Shown piece by piece: positions 41,656-50,059 of a DNA stretch of 64,000 nucleotides (position 1 is the first letter of the stretch; each line of letters opens with the position of its first letter). The notes below the pieces were generated by a model. The model was given only the letters and a program-made list of their open reading frames with translations, was not told where the DNA came from and ran no database searches. The stretch comes from VRUE01 sp035712345 (GTDB lineage: Bacteria; Actinomycetota; Thermoleophilia; Solirubrobacterales; 70-9). The position numbers were made by a program, and so were the translations under genes. The DNA is taken from positions 3,395 through 67,394 of the forward strand of contig DASTAY010000050.1 of NCBI GenBank assembly GCA_035712345.1. Reading direction: 5' to 3'.

Positions 41656-41661
41656 TAGGCT
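41656..41661 (+). promoter_or_regulatory. -10 element for SRPBCC-GNAT-propeller gene run (leaderless)
   Basis: TAGGCT ends 6 nt before GTG 41668. Confidence 0.45.
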
Positions 41662-41667
41662 CTCGGC

Positions 41668-42111
41668 GTGGCCAGCTTCACTCTTGTGCGCGAGGTAAGC
41701 GCGCCGCCAGAGACCGTCTTCGACGTGCTGACCGACCATCGGCGCTACGCGGACATCTCGCGGCTGCGCAAGTCCGAGCTGGAGCGCGAGGGCGATCCGG
41801 CGCCGAACGGGGTCGGCGCGATCCGGGTGCTCACCGCCGTCGGACCGCCGATCCGCGAGGAGGTCGTCGCCTATGAGCCGCCCCGCCGCTTCTCCTACAA
41901 GGTCCTCTCCGGCCTGCCCATCCGCGACCACCTCGGCACCGTCTCGCTGGAGCCGTGCGACGGCCGCACCAGGATCACCTACGCGCTGAAGGCGATCCCC
42001 ACCGTTCCCTTCGCCGGCGGCCTGGTGATGGTGGTGCTCAGGCGCGCGGTCACCGAACTGCTGGACGGCGTCGCCTCGGAGGCCGAGCGACGCGCCCCGG
42101 CCGGGGCCTAG
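41668..42111 (+). CDS. SRPBCC (START/Bet v1-like) family protein
   Basis: A 147-aa ligand-binding fold protein: EVSAPPETVFDVLTDHRRYAD (about residues 9-29, seen in parts), then GVGAIRVLTAVGPPIREEV, YEPPRRFSYKVLSG and RTRITYALKA. This is the polyketide cyclase/dehydrase pattern, with a hydrophobic cavity and long C-terminal helix (LVMVVLRRAVTELLDGVA). A lipophilic ligand is expected but unknown. It begins a run of three same-strand genes. Confidence 0.82.
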   Translation: MASFTLVREVSAPPETVFDVLTDHRRYADISRLRKSELEREGDPAPNGVGAIRVLTAVGPPIREEVVAYEPPRRFSYKVLSGLPIRDHLGTVSLEPCDGRTRITYALKAIPTVPFAGGLVMVVLRRAVTELLDGVASEAERRAPAGA

Positions 42112-42119
42112 CCGCCCGA

Positions 42120-42890
42120 ATGGGCGGCCCGATCGACGAGCAGGAGCTACGGCAGCGGGCCCTCGCCGGCGTCCGGCACGAGGTCGAGGCGTTTGGCAGC
42201 GCCGCCCCGGATTCCCGTCTGGTCCGCGATGACGGGCTGCTTGCGGCGATCGTGCCCGCGACGCCGCTCCGCTCGGTCTTCAACTCGGTCTTCTACTCCT
42301 ACCCCGCGGCCCTGGCACGCGAGCACGGGACGTTGGCCACGGCCTATGAGGCGGCGGGGGTGCGTGCCTGGACGGTCTGGGTGCCGGCCGGCGACCGAGC
42401 GAGCGCGGATCTGCTCGCCGAGCGTGGCCACGTCCTCGACGGCGTCCCGCGCGCGATGGCGCTCGACCTCGCCGAGCTCGGCCCGGGCCCGCCGCGGCCC
42501 GGGGGAGTCGAGGCTGCCCCGGTCGAGCCGCCGGCCGTCGCCGCGCTCAACGACCGCGCATACGGATTCGGCGGCGAAGAGGCCTTTCGCGCCGCCTTCG
42601 CGGGCGAGACCGCGGCCCGCTGGCACGGCGCCTGGGCCGCGGGCGAGCCGGTCGCCTGCGCCGGCACGATCGACGCGGGCGACGACTGCTGCGTGACGGG
42701 CGTGGCGACGCTGCCCGAGTTCCAGCGGCGGGGGATCGCGGGTTGGCTGCTGCGGCGCGCGCTGGCCGAGGCACGCGAGCGAGGCATGAGGACGGCGTCG
42801 CTGCGGGCGAGCAAAGCCGGCGCGCCGGCTTACGAGCGGCTCGGCTTCCTCGACCTCGGCTGCGTCGAGATGTGGGAGCTGCGCAGGTGA
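42120..42890 (+). CDS. GNAT family N-acetyltransferase
   Basis: A 256-aa acetyltransferase. The C-terminal GNAT domain (about residues 130-256) shows VTGVATLPEFQRRGIAGWLL, with the Q/R-x-x-G-x-G/A acetyl-CoA loop as QRRGIA, and ASKAGAPAYERLGFLDLG, the last two strands. The N-terminal about 125 residues are a less conserved extension that may form a second, degenerate GNAT-like half. Substrate unknown. The stop overlaps the next GTG by 4 bp (GTGA), so it is coupled to the beta-propeller gene. Confidence 0.85.
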   Translation: MGGPIDEQELRQRALAGVRHEVEAFGSAAPDSRLVRDDGLLAAIVPATPLRSVFNSVFYSYPAALAREHGTLATAYEAAGVRAWTVWVPAGDRASADLLAERGHVLDGVPRAMALDLAELGPGPPRPGGVEAAPVEPPAVAALNDRAYGFGGEEAFRAAFAGETAARWHGAWAAGEPVACAGTIDAGDDCCVTGVATLPEFQRRGIAGWLLRRALAEARERGMRTASLRASKAGAPAYERLGFLDLGCVEMWELRR

Positions 42891-44176
42891 GCGCGGCGCG
42901 CCGGCTCTGGCGCGAGCATCGCCTGGCGACGCTGGCGTTGCTCGCCGCCGTCGCGGTCGCGCTCGCCGGCGTCGCGGGAATCGCCTACGACGCGCTAAAG
43001 CGCCCGGCCGACATCCACAACGAAGCGGTCACCTTCCATCCTCAGAAGCCCAAGGTGCAGAAGCGCCGAACGGCCAACTGGCCGCTCTACGGCTATGACC
43101 GCGCCCGCACGCGCTACCTGCCGGCGGAGGGCATCAGGCCGCCGTTCCGGAAAAAATGGCGCTACACCGAGCATCCGCTGCTCGAGTTCCCACCGACGAT
43201 CGCCGGCGGCAGGCTCTTCCTCGTCAACAACAGCGGCTACGCGGTCGCCCTCGATGCCCGCACCGGCAGGCAGATCTGGAAGCGCCGCATCGGCCGCCTC
43301 AACGCCTCCTCGCCGACCTACTACAGGCACCGCCTCTACATCGTCAACCTCGAGCCCGGCCATGTGGTCAAGCTCGATGCCCGCACCGGCAAGGTGCTCT
43401 GGAAACACTCGCTGCCCGGCCGGGCCGAGTCCTCGCCGGTCGTCGTCGGCCGCAGCCTCTACTTCGGTTGCGAAGACGGCAACCTCTACTCGCTCAGCAC
43501 CAAGAACGGCAACGTCCGCTGGGCGACCGCCCTCGGCGGGCCGGTCAAGGCGGCGCCGGCCTACTACGGCGGCGTCCTCTACGTCGGCGACTACGGCGGC
43601 TACATGAACGCGGTTCGGGCGAAGGACGGCAAGCTGCTGTGGCAGACCAACTCGCTCGGCCAGGGCTTCGGCACCTCCGGCGCCTTCTACTCGACCCCGG
43701 CGGTCGCCTTCGGCCGTGTCTACGCGGGAAACAACGACACCCGCGTCTACAGCTTCGACCGCCACGACGGGACGATCGCCTGGACCTACTCGACCGGTGG
43801 CTACGTCTACTCCGGCCCCGCGGTCGCCCGCACCGACAACACCGGCCCGACCGTCTACATCGGCTCCTTCGACGGCAACGTCTACGCGCTCAACGCGCGC
43901 AACGGCGTGCCGCGCTGGATCCGCTCGGCGGGAGGCTCGGTGATCGGCTCGCTGACCGCGGTCGGCAACATCGTCTACGCCGCCGAGTTCGGCGCCACCT
44001 CGACCACCGGCTTCACGATGAAGGGCGGCCACGCCGTCTTCCGCTACCCGCGCGGCACCTACACCCCGGTCGTCTCCGACGGCCGCCGCCTCTACCTGAT
44101 CGGCTACTCGAGCATCACGGCCCTGGAACCAGTCAAGCTCGAAAGAGGACTCGCCGACCGGATCGTTGCCCGCTGA
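42887..44176 (+). CDS. Membrane-anchored PQQ-type beta-propeller protein
   Basis: A 429-aa protein. An N-terminal signal anchor (about residues 14-37, ATLALLAAVAVALAGVAGIA) is followed by repeated PQQ-like blades of about 40 residues, e.g. YAVALDARTGRQIWKRRIG, VVKLDARTGKVLWKHSL, YSLSTKNGNVRWATAL, YSFDRHDGTIAWTYST and YALNARNGVPRWIRSA. That regular spacing indicates a propeller exposed outside the membrane. No PQQ-dehydrogenase catalytic loop is visible, so a binding or scaffolding role (as in BamB) is more likely than enzymatic. GTG start overlaps the GNAT stop. Confidence 0.87.
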   Translation: MSAARRLWREHRLATLALLAAVAVALAGVAGIAYDALKRPADIHNEAVTFHPQKPKVQKRRTANWPLYGYDRARTRYLPAEGIRPPFRKKWRYTEHPLLEFPPTIAGGRLFLVNNSGYAVALDARTGRQIWKRRIGRLNASSPTYYRHRLYIVNLEPGHVVKLDARTGKVLWKHSLPGRAESSPVVVGRSLYFGCEDGNLYSLSTKNGNVRWATALGGPVKAAPAYYGGVLYVGDYGGYMNAVRAKDGKLLWQTNSLGQGFGTSGAFYSTPAVAFGRVYAGNNDTRVYSFDRHDGTIAWTYSTGGYVYSGPAVARTDNTGPTVYIGSFDGNVYALNARNGVPRWIRSAGGSVIGSLTAVGNIVYAAEFGATSTTGFTMKGGHAVFRYPRGTYTPVVSDGRRLYLIGYSSITALEPVKLERGLADRIVAR

Positions 44177-44180
44177 CGTG

Positions 44181-44293
44181 AGGGCCATCCCGGTAGGGGT
44201 GAAACGTCTTGTACTTTTTCGTCGACTGCAATGGGCGCCAGCTAAACCCGATCCACCGGAAAAGTTAAGTGGAACCCCTACCGGGATGGCCCT
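44181..44293. repeat. Perfect 20-bp inverted repeat enclosing a 73-bp AT-richer core
   Basis: AGGGCCATCCCGGTAGGGGT (44181-44200) and its exact complement (44274-44293) face each other between two convergent genes. The right arm includes the stop codon and last codons of the hydrolase gene. The size and TIR-like ends recall a MITE, but no target duplication is visible; a long bidirectional terminator is the alternative. Confidence 0.6.
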
Positions 44294-45360
44294 TTGGGTG
44301 CGACGCCTCCAGGCGGGGGTGGCGGAGCCTTCGGCGGGTCCGGCGCGTAGGAGGGGAAGCGGCCGCTGTGGATCAGGTTGCGCAGCACGCCGAGGCTGGC
44401 GGGCCAGTTCTGGAGCCGGTAGGAGCTGGTCGAGCCGAAGTCCTGGTAGTAGACGAGCATCTTGGCCCGCGGGTGGTGCCTGACCCAGGTCATCAGCTCG
44501 CGCACGTAGGCCGAGTCGTCGCCGCTGTCGACGCTCCACTCGGTGATCGCGAAGGGCTTGTCCGAGTAGCGCCTGTAGAGGCCGTTCAGCGATTTCCAGT
44601 CCTGGTTGTCGGCGTAGAAGTCGGTACCCGCCCAGTCGACCCATTCGGAGCCCGGGTAGTAGTTGCGTGGGCGGTTGCGGGGAGTCGTCGGCGAGCCCGC
44701 CGGCAGCGGGCTCCAGATGACTTCGACCGGCGCCCTCGGCAGCCCGGCGACGTCGCTGCGCAGCGGCGGCAGCCCGGCGGCGCTGAGGCGCGCGTCGATC
44801 TGCCTGCGCTTGCCGCCGCCGTGGACGATCACGTAGATGCGGCGGAAGGCGAGCCGGTACCAGCGGGGGCTGTGGGCCGCGTCGCGCGGCTTGCCGGCGC
44901 AGTCGTAGGACGCCCAGACGTTGAGGCAGCGGTTGGGCTCGCCCAGGGGGCGGATGTAGGCGCGCATCTTCTTCGCCCAGAACAGCCTGTTGAGGCGGAC
45001 GAGGTATTCGTCGCCGCCGCCGGTGGCGATCCCGCGCGGGGTGATCAGCTCGTGGCCGTCCTCGTTGTCGGCGGTGGAGATGTGCAGGATCGGTCGCGCC
45101 CGCGCGGCCTCCCAGCGTTCGATCGTGTCGGGGAAGTCCGAGCCCCAGGTGCGGAAGGACTCGATCAGCGCGGGATGCTTGTGCAGGGCGCTGGAGAACT
45201 GGCCGAAGTCGGCGGGGTTGCCGGTGTCGCTGATGCCGAAGAAGACTCTGTGTCCGCGCGGCACCAGCGAGCCGGCGGCCGGCGCCACCGCGACGAGTAA
45301 GAAGGCGAGCGCGGTGCAGATCGCGCCGGCCACGGCCCTCTTGTCGGGAAGCCCTCTCAT
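44278..45360 (-). CDS. Secreted GH26-like glycoside hydrolase
   Basis: A 360-aa protein with a signal peptide (about residues 1-30, hydrophobic from AGAICTALAFLLVAV). A TIM-barrel domain resembling GH26 mannanases follows: RPLGEPN with putative acid/base Glu141, YPGSEWVDWAGTDFYAD (about 235-251) and FAITEWSVDSG with nucleophile Glu274. The C-terminal tail PPKAPPPPPGG is a proline-rich linker with no domain after it. It may degrade or remodel a polysaccharide; the substrate is inferred. ATG 45360 starts the signal peptide exactly; the much longer frame upstream is a shadow. Confidence 0.82.
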   Translation of the reverse strand: MRGLPDKRAVAGAICTALAFLLVAVAPAAGSLVPRGHRVFFGISDTGNPADFGQFSSALHKHPALIESFRTWGSDFPDTIERWEAARARPILHISTADNEDGHELITPRGIATGGGDEYLVRLNRLFWAKKMRAYIRPLGEPNRCLNVWASYDCAGKPRDAAHSPRWYRLAFRRIYVIVHGGGKRRQIDARLSAAGLPPLRSDVAGLPRAPVEVIWSPLPAGSPTTPRNRPRNYYPGSEWVDWAGTDFYADNQDWKSLNGLYRRYSDKPFAITEWSVDSGDDSAYVRELMTWVRHHPRAKMLVYYQDFGSTSSYRLQNWPASLGVLRNLIHSGRFPSYAPDPPKAPPPPPGGVAPKGPSR

Positions 45361-45474
45361 CGAGCGAGCCGGGGATGGTGGCAAACCGCCGCGCCCGGCC
45401 ATGCAATTCGTCTGTCTGGCGCCTTCTCGGCATACGCCCGGCAGGGCGCCGACCACATGGAACACTGGGTGGCG

Positions 45475-46440
45475 ATGATCGATCCCCTCGGCCGCTAGCG
45501 CGAGCACGGCGAGAAGCCCGACTTCGCCGGTCTGCCGAGCTTCGGCGGCGTCCCCTACACCGAGGACCCCGCCGAGCTCGAGGGCGTCGACGTCGCGATC
45601 GTCGGCGCGCCGACCGACGACCTCGTCTCCGACCGCCCCGGCGCCCGCTTCGCCCCCCGCGCGATCCGCGCCGCGAGCTGCCCGCCCGGGCCTCATCTCG
45701 AGGCCGGCGTCGACGCCTTCGCCGCTCTGCGCATCGTCGACTACGGCGACGCGCCGGTTCTGCCGGCCGACCCGGTGCGCAGCCACGCCGCGACCGAGCG
45801 CACCGTCGGCGAGGTGCTCGACGCGGGTGCGATCCCGATCGTGCTCGGCGGCGACCACTCGATCGCCGAGCCCGACATCCGCGCCTGCGCCGCCCGCCAC
45901 GGGCCGCTCGGGCTGGTCCACCTCGACACCCATACCGACACCGGCACCGAGGTCTTCGGGGTCGAGGTTTCGCACGGCACGCCGATGCGCCGCCTGGTCG
46001 AGCAGGGCCACATCGACCCCACGCGCTACGCCCAGATCGGCCTGCGGGGCTACTGGCCCGGCGAGAGGGAGTTCGCCTGGCAGGAGGAGCGCGGCATCGC
46101 GAGCGTCTTCATGCGCGAGGTGCGCGAGCTGGGGATCGAGGCGGCGGTCGGGCGGGCGACGGCCGCCGTCGGGGAGGGGGCGGCCTTCCTCTCGGTCGAC
46201 ATCGACGTCCTCGACCCCGCCTTCGCTCCCGGCACCGGCACGCCGGAGCCCGGCGGGATGACCAGCGCCGACCTGCTCTGCGCCTGCCGCCTGATCGCCT
46301 CGCAGCTCGACCTCGTCGGAGCCGAGCTGGTCGAGGTGATCCCGACCGCGGTCGGCTCGGCCGACGTCACCGCCCTCGTCGCCGAGCGGGCCGTGCGCGA
46401 GATCCTCACCGGCATCGCCATCCGCCGCGCCGGGACTTGA
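45475..46440 (+). pseudogene. Arginase/agmatinase-family gene interrupted by TAG at codon 8
   Basis: From ATG 45475 the frame reads MIDPLGR, then TAG (45496-45498), and continues as a clean ureohydrolase of normal length (321 codons in all). The Mn ligand motifs are intact: GGDHS (about residue 125), DTHTD (about 149), and SVDIDVLDPAFAPG (about 241-254). After the TAG the next ATG/GTG/TTG in frame is GTG 45775, which would lose the conserved N-terminal strand (VAIVGAPTDD). It is therefore either a recent nonsense mutation, an error, or a gene using a rare start such as CTG 45532. The intact enzyme would hydrolyse a guanidino compound to urea. Confidence 0.75.
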
Positions 46441-46500
46441 CGCACCCGGCGCATCTGACAGGCTCAACCTCCAACTACGAGAAGGCGAGAGGTGATCCGG

Positions 46501-46737
46501 ATGGCGCTCGACCAGAGCAAAGTGGGGCAGCACGTCGCATCGCAGATGGAAGCGATCGAAGCCGACTACGGCGACGACTGCGAAGTGGGGGACATCTGCA
46601 CGATCGTCGAGGTCAGGGGGCCGCACGGCTCGCACGTGCGCATGCGCAGCACCGCCTCCTCGCCGCACTCGACCCTCGGTCTGCTCAAGCTCGCCGAGCA
46701 GGTCGCCCTGGCCAACTTCGGCCGCGACGACGTCTAG
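46501..46737 (+). CDS. Conserved-looking small acidic protein, unknown function
   Basis: A 78-aa protein (ALDQSKVGQHVASQMEAIEA at the N-terminus) with a central CEVGDICTIVEVRGP strand region, the pattern STASSPHSTLGLL and a helical end. Two cysteines sit close together (CEVGDIC). I do not recognise it. GAGAGGTGAT directly before ATG 46501 is a strong RBS; GTG 46492 would overlap it. Cytosolic by composition. Confidence 0.6.
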   Translation: MALDQSKVGQHVASQMEAIEADYGDDCEVGDICTIVEVRGPHGSHVRMRSTASSPHSTLGLLKLAEQVALANFGRDDV

Positions 46738-46753
46738 CCACGGGCCGGCCCCG

Positions 46754-47533
46754 CTAGCGCTTCGGCGTCGTCGAGAGCAGCTTGATCGTGTAGCGCTCGG
46801 TGTAGTGGCTGCCGCCGGCGGTGCTCGTGTCCGCTTCGCTGCGCACGCTGCGGCGCAGCAGCAGGCCATCGGAGCGGCGCCGCCATTCGCGCCGCACGGC
46901 GGACCCGGACTCGGCGCCGCCGAAGACGCTGCGCGATTCGACCGGGATCGTGTCGAAGGCGAGACCGCCGACGTAGACCTTCTCGGTCCCCCGCACATGG
47001 GTGGTGGTGGAGATCGAGGAGTCGTCGGATTCGCAGAAGCTGGTGAAGCTCGCCCCCGCCTTGGCCGAGGTGGCGCCGCTGTGGCAATGGAACGAGTCCT
47101 TCTGGCCGACGCCGAAGAATTCGTGGAATTCGGTCACCGTGCCGGTCGTCCCGCCGTGGGACGTGCACAGTTCCCCTTCGGTCCAGCGCCCGTCGAAGAC
47201 CTGCCAGCGTTCGCGCTCGGCGCAGCGCCCGGTGCTGAGCACGACGGTCGAGAGGCCGTTGTAGTCGTGGGTCGTGTCGAGCACCGGGCTGTTCACGCTC
47301 TCCGAGCCGCGCGTGCCGTAGCGGTAGACGCCGAGCGCCGGTTCATCCGGCCCGTTCGCCGCCTTGCCCCCGTCGTCCTCGGCGCGGAAGGAGCGCACCG
47401 CGTCGCCGACCGTCGTCCGCGTCGGTTCGTCACGCGGCCAGGCGAGCCAGGCGACGACCGCCAGAACCGCCACGCAGGCGGCTGCGAGCAGCCCGATCTT
47501 GCGACGCCGTCCCCTTCCCTCCCCAGATACCAC
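46754..47533 (-). CDS. Membrane-anchored exported protein, unknown function
   Basis: A 259-aa protein with an N-terminal transmembrane anchor (about residues 13-31, IGLLAAACVAVLAVVAWLAW) and basic residues before it, so the rest is outside the cell. The exported part has four Cys (in GRCAERERW, GELCTSHGG, FHCHSGA, SFCESD), possibly two disulfides, and is rich in Thr and Ser. No catalytic motif or family is recognised. GTG 47533 is the first start before the anchor. Convergent with the small acidic gene. Confidence 0.6.
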   Translation of the reverse strand: MVSGEGRGRRRKIGLLAAACVAVLAVVAWLAWPRDEPTRTTVGDAVRSFRAEDDGGKAANGPDEPALGVYRYGTRGSESVNSPVLDTTHDYNGLSTVVLSTGRCAERERWQVFDGRWTEGELCTSHGGTTGTVTEFHEFFGVGQKDSFHCHSGATSAKAGASFTSFCESDDSSISTTTHVRGTEKVYVGGLAFDTIPVESRSVFGGAESGSAVRREWRRRSDGLLLRRSVRSEADTSTAGGSHYTERYTIKLLSTTPKR

Positions 47534-47560
47534 GGCGTTTATCTTCGCAGCGGAGCTCGC

Positions 47561-49120
47561 TCAGAAGTGTTGTGATTCGTTGACGATCGCCAGCACGCCG
47601 GCCGCGTGCTTGGCGACGAAGCTCGGGCCGACGCCCTTGAGCGCGAGCAGGGCGTCCTCGCTCGCGGGGCGGGTGGCGGCGATCGCCTGCAGGGTCGAGT
47701 TGTGGGCGACGGTGTAGGCCGGCTTGCCCTGGGCGGCTCCGAGTCGCCACTCCTTGAGCCGCTCGAAGAGCGAGGCGTCGGCGGAGGAGAGCTCGGCCGG
47801 CGGCGGCGCGGCCTGCTTGGCGCCGGGCCGGCGGCGGACCGCGATCGTCTCGGGGTCGGGCAGCCAGCCCTGGCGGTCGCAGACGTCGCAGCAGCGCCCG
47901 AGCGGCTGCCCCGCCTGATGATCGCCGAAGTGGGCGAGGACGCTGCGCCGGCGGCAGCCGTCGGAGTAGATGAACTCCTTGATCGTGTGGTAGTCGCGCC
48001 AGCCGCGCTCGCGGGCGATCGCCAGGTCGGGATCGCCGGCGCGCTGCTGGTTGAAGCGCACGAGGCGGCCGAGGTCGGCCTTCATCGCCAGCAGCACCGC
48101 CCTGGCGGGCAGCCCGTCGCGACCGGCGCGACCGGCCTCCTGGTAGTAGGCCTCGAGGCTGGTCGGGATCGCCATGTGCCAGACCGAGCGCACGTCGGCC
48201 TTGTCGACACCCATCCCGAAGGCGTTGGTGGCGACGATCACGTCGACCTCGCCGGTCATGAATCGCGCCTGCGCTTCGCTGCGGTCCTCGGACTCCATGC
48301 CGGCGTGGTAGGCGAGCGCGCCCTGGCCCGCTTCGCGCAGCGTCGCGGCGACCTCGTCGGTGTCGCGGCGCGTGCCGCAGTAGACGATCGCCGGGCGGTT
48401 CGCCGGGTCGGCCAGGCCCGCTTCGAGCAGCGCCGTGCGCCGCGCCTTGGAGCCCTTGCCCTCGAGCCGCACGACGTCGAATGAGAGGTTGGGCCGGTCG
48501 AAGCCGGAGCGCACCTGCAGCGGGTCCCGCATCTGGAAGCGGGCGGCGATCTCGCGCGCCACCGCCTCGGTGGCGGTCGCCGTGCAGGCCATCACCGTCG
48601 GCCGTCCGAGCCTCTCGGCGATCTCCGGCAGGCGCAGGTAATCGGGGCGGAAGTCGTGCCCCCACTCCGAGACGCAGTGCGCCTCGTCGACGGCGAGCAG
48701 GTCGATCCGCCGGCGCTCGATCGCGGCGAGGAAGACGGTCGAGGCGAAGCGCTCCGGCGAGCAGTAGACGATCCGCGCCGCGCCGCCGCGCACCTGGGCG
48801 AGCGAGTGGCGGACCGCCTCCTCGCTCATCGCCGAGGTGATCATCGCCACCGGGTGCCCGGCCGCGCTCAGCCGCCGCCACTGGTCGTTCATCAGCGCGA
48901 TCAGCGGGCTGACGACGATCGTCAGATCCTCGCCCGCCAGCCCGGGGAGCTGGTAGCAGAGGCTCTTGCCGCCGCCGGTCGGCATCACGATCAGCGAGTC
49001 GCGTCCTGCGAGCGCGGCCTCGACCGCCTCGCGCTGCCCCGGTCGCCAGGTGGAGAAACCCAGCCTCCCGAGCAGCGCGTCGGCACGATCTTCGACCTGC
49101 AGCTCGGTCTGGGCGTTCAC
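47561..49120 (-). CDS. recQ: ATP-dependent DNA helicase RecQ
   Basis: A 519-aa superfamily-2 3'-5' DNA helicase for recombinational repair. FSTWRPGQREAVEAALAG (motif 0), MPTGGGKSLCYQLP (Walker A, about residues 44-57), VSPLIALMNDQ (Ia), VDEAHCVSEWGHDFRPDY (DEAH box and aromatic-rich loop, about 139-156), TATAT (III) and YYQEAGRAGRDG (VI) are all present. The zinc-binding region (SDGCRRRSVLAHFGD, RCCDVCD) and a C-terminal HRDC domain (about 445-519) complete it, somewhat shorter than E. coli RecQ. GTG 49120 lies 7 nt after TAGCCT. Confidence 0.94.
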   Translation of the reverse strand: MNAQTELQVEDRADALLGRLGFSTWRPGQREAVEAALAGRDSLIVMPTGGGKSLCYQLPGLAGEDLTIVVSPLIALMNDQWRRLSAAGHPVAMITSAMSEEAVRHSLAQVRGGAARIVYCSPERFASTVFLAAIERRRIDLLAVDEAHCVSEWGHDFRPDYLRLPEIAERLGRPTVMACTATATEAVAREIAARFQMRDPLQVRSGFDRPNLSFDVVRLEGKGSKARRTALLEAGLADPANRPAIVYCGTRRDTDEVAATLREAGQGALAYHAGMESEDRSEAQARFMTGEVDVIVATNAFGMGVDKADVRSVWHMAIPTSLEAYYQEAGRAGRDGLPARAVLLAMKADLGRLVRFNQQRAGDPDLAIARERGWRDYHTIKEFIYSDGCRRRSVLAHFGDHQAGQPLGRCCDVCDRQGWLPDPETIAVRRRPGAKQAAPPPAELSSADASLFERLKEWRLGAAQGKPAYTVAHNSTLQAIAATRPASEDALLALKGVGPSFVAKHAAGVLAIVNESQHF

Positions 49121-49127
49121 CCGAGCC

Positions 49128-49133
49128 AGGCTA
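49128..49133 (-). promoter_or_regulatory. recQ: -10 element of recQ (leaderless)
   Basis: Minus-strand TAGCCT, 7 nt before GTG 49120. Confidence 0.48.
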
Positions 49134-49216
49134 TGCGTTCCTCCGGCGGCTCGCGCGGTGGTTTCGATCCGCTTACAGCGGGGATTGGAAGAGTCTCCCA
49201 ATCCAAAGGAGGAGCG

Positions 49217-49492
49217 ATGTCCACCCTTGCAATCGTCGCCATAGTCATCGGCGCCCTGATCGTCCTTGCGATCGTCGTCTCAGCCGCTCGGCGTGCTCGC
49301 GACCGACGCGAGCTCGCCCAGGCCCAGGGCGAGGCGCAGCACGCTGACGCGCGGCACCATCGTGAGAGGGCAGAGGAGAGTCGCACCGAGGCCGCGATCG
49401 CCGCGGAGCGTGCGGAGCGGGCGAAGGTCGAGGCCGAGTTGAACGAAGAGCGCGCCGACGAGCGCGAGCGAGAGCTGGGCAGGAACAACTAG
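49217..49492 (+). CDS. Small membrane-anchored coiled-coil protein
   Basis: A 91-aa protein. An N-terminal hydrophobic helix (residues 4-23, LAIVAIVIGALIVLAIVV) is followed by a highly charged, heptad-like helix rich in Ala, Arg and Glu (AERAERAKVEAELNEERADE). It resembles small envelope or stress-associated membrane proteins common in actinobacteria; no specific function can be assigned. AAAGGAGG gives a strong RBS for ATG 49217. The next gene starts 11 bp after the stop, so they form an operon. Confidence 0.7.
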   Translation: MSTLAIVAIVIGALIVLAIVVSAARRARDRRELAQAQGEAQHADARHHRERAEESRTEAAIAAERAERAKVEAELNEERADERERELGRNN

Positions 49493-49503
49493 GAGGTAGA
49501 ACG

Positions 49504-50007
49504 ATGGCTCAAGCCAAACCCAAAGCCAAAGCTCCGTCGAAACGGTCCGCGGGATCGAAGGCCCCGCAGGCCCGCTCGCGCGGCTCGACCGGGAAATCGA
49601 CGAATTCGAGGAAACGCGCGACTTCCCGCAAGCAGTCGAACGCCTCGAAACCGTCCCCGGTGGCCGCGATGAGCAACGCCACCGACAAGGCTGCGACCGC
49701 CGTTGGCGATACGGCCGCCAAAGCCACGAGCGCGGTCGGCGCTGCCGCGGGCAAGGCGAAGGTGCCGTTGATTGCCGGCGGGGCGGCGCTTGCCGGTGCG
49801 GCCGGAGGCGCAGCTCTGGGCGCACGCCAGGCCCGCCGCCACCGTCGTGGCCTGGCCAAGACGGCCAGAGGCGTGGGTGCGCTCGGCGTGCAGGTGGGTC
49901 ACCTTGCGTCCGAGCTGCAGCGCAGTCGGGAAGCGACGAACGGTCAGCATCGCTCGCCGCTCGAGGTCGTCCTGGAGGGACTGACCGCCAGACGCTCCCG
50001 CGCCTAG
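49504..50007 (+). CDS. Basic Ala/Lys-rich protein, histone-like N-terminus
   Basis: A 167-aa protein. The first about 50 residues are Lys/Arg/Ser/Pro-rich (AKPKAKAPSKRSAGSKAPQA), like nucleoid or DNA-binding tails. A hydrophobic Ala/Gly segment (about 80-105, VPLIAGGAALAGAAGGAALG) could be a membrane helix or glycine zipper. A basic helix then reads RQARRHRRGLAK. AGGAGGT precedes ATG 49504. It pairs with the coiled-coil protein gene; a joint envelope or stress role is speculative. Confidence 0.65.
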   Translation: MAQAKPKAKAPSKRSAGSKAPQARSRGSTGKSTNSRKRATSRKQSNASKPSPVAAMSNATDKAATAVGDTAAKATSAVGAAAGKAKVPLIAGGAALAGAAGGAALGARQARRHRRGLAKTARGVGALGVQVGHLASELQRSREATNGQHRSPLEVVLEGLTARRSRA

Positions 50008-50059
50008 GACCCTCGCCGCAGGGTCCGCCGGCCAAGGGCGGGCCCTGCGGCTGCCGCTC

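Noticed and set aside
38859..41681. Very long opposite-strand frames (e.g. 38859-41654 plus, 39027-41681 minus, 44278-46998 minus)
   Set aside because: GC-bias shadows. Only the parts with family motifs (MBL hydrolase, MFS, GH26-like hydrolase) and sensible starts are genes; the rest lacks any fold signature.
45775..46440. Arginase gene starting at GTG 45775
   Set aside because: It would omit a conserved N-terminal strand (VAIVGAPTDD) that is clearly coded in frame upstream; treated as an interrupted full-length gene instead.
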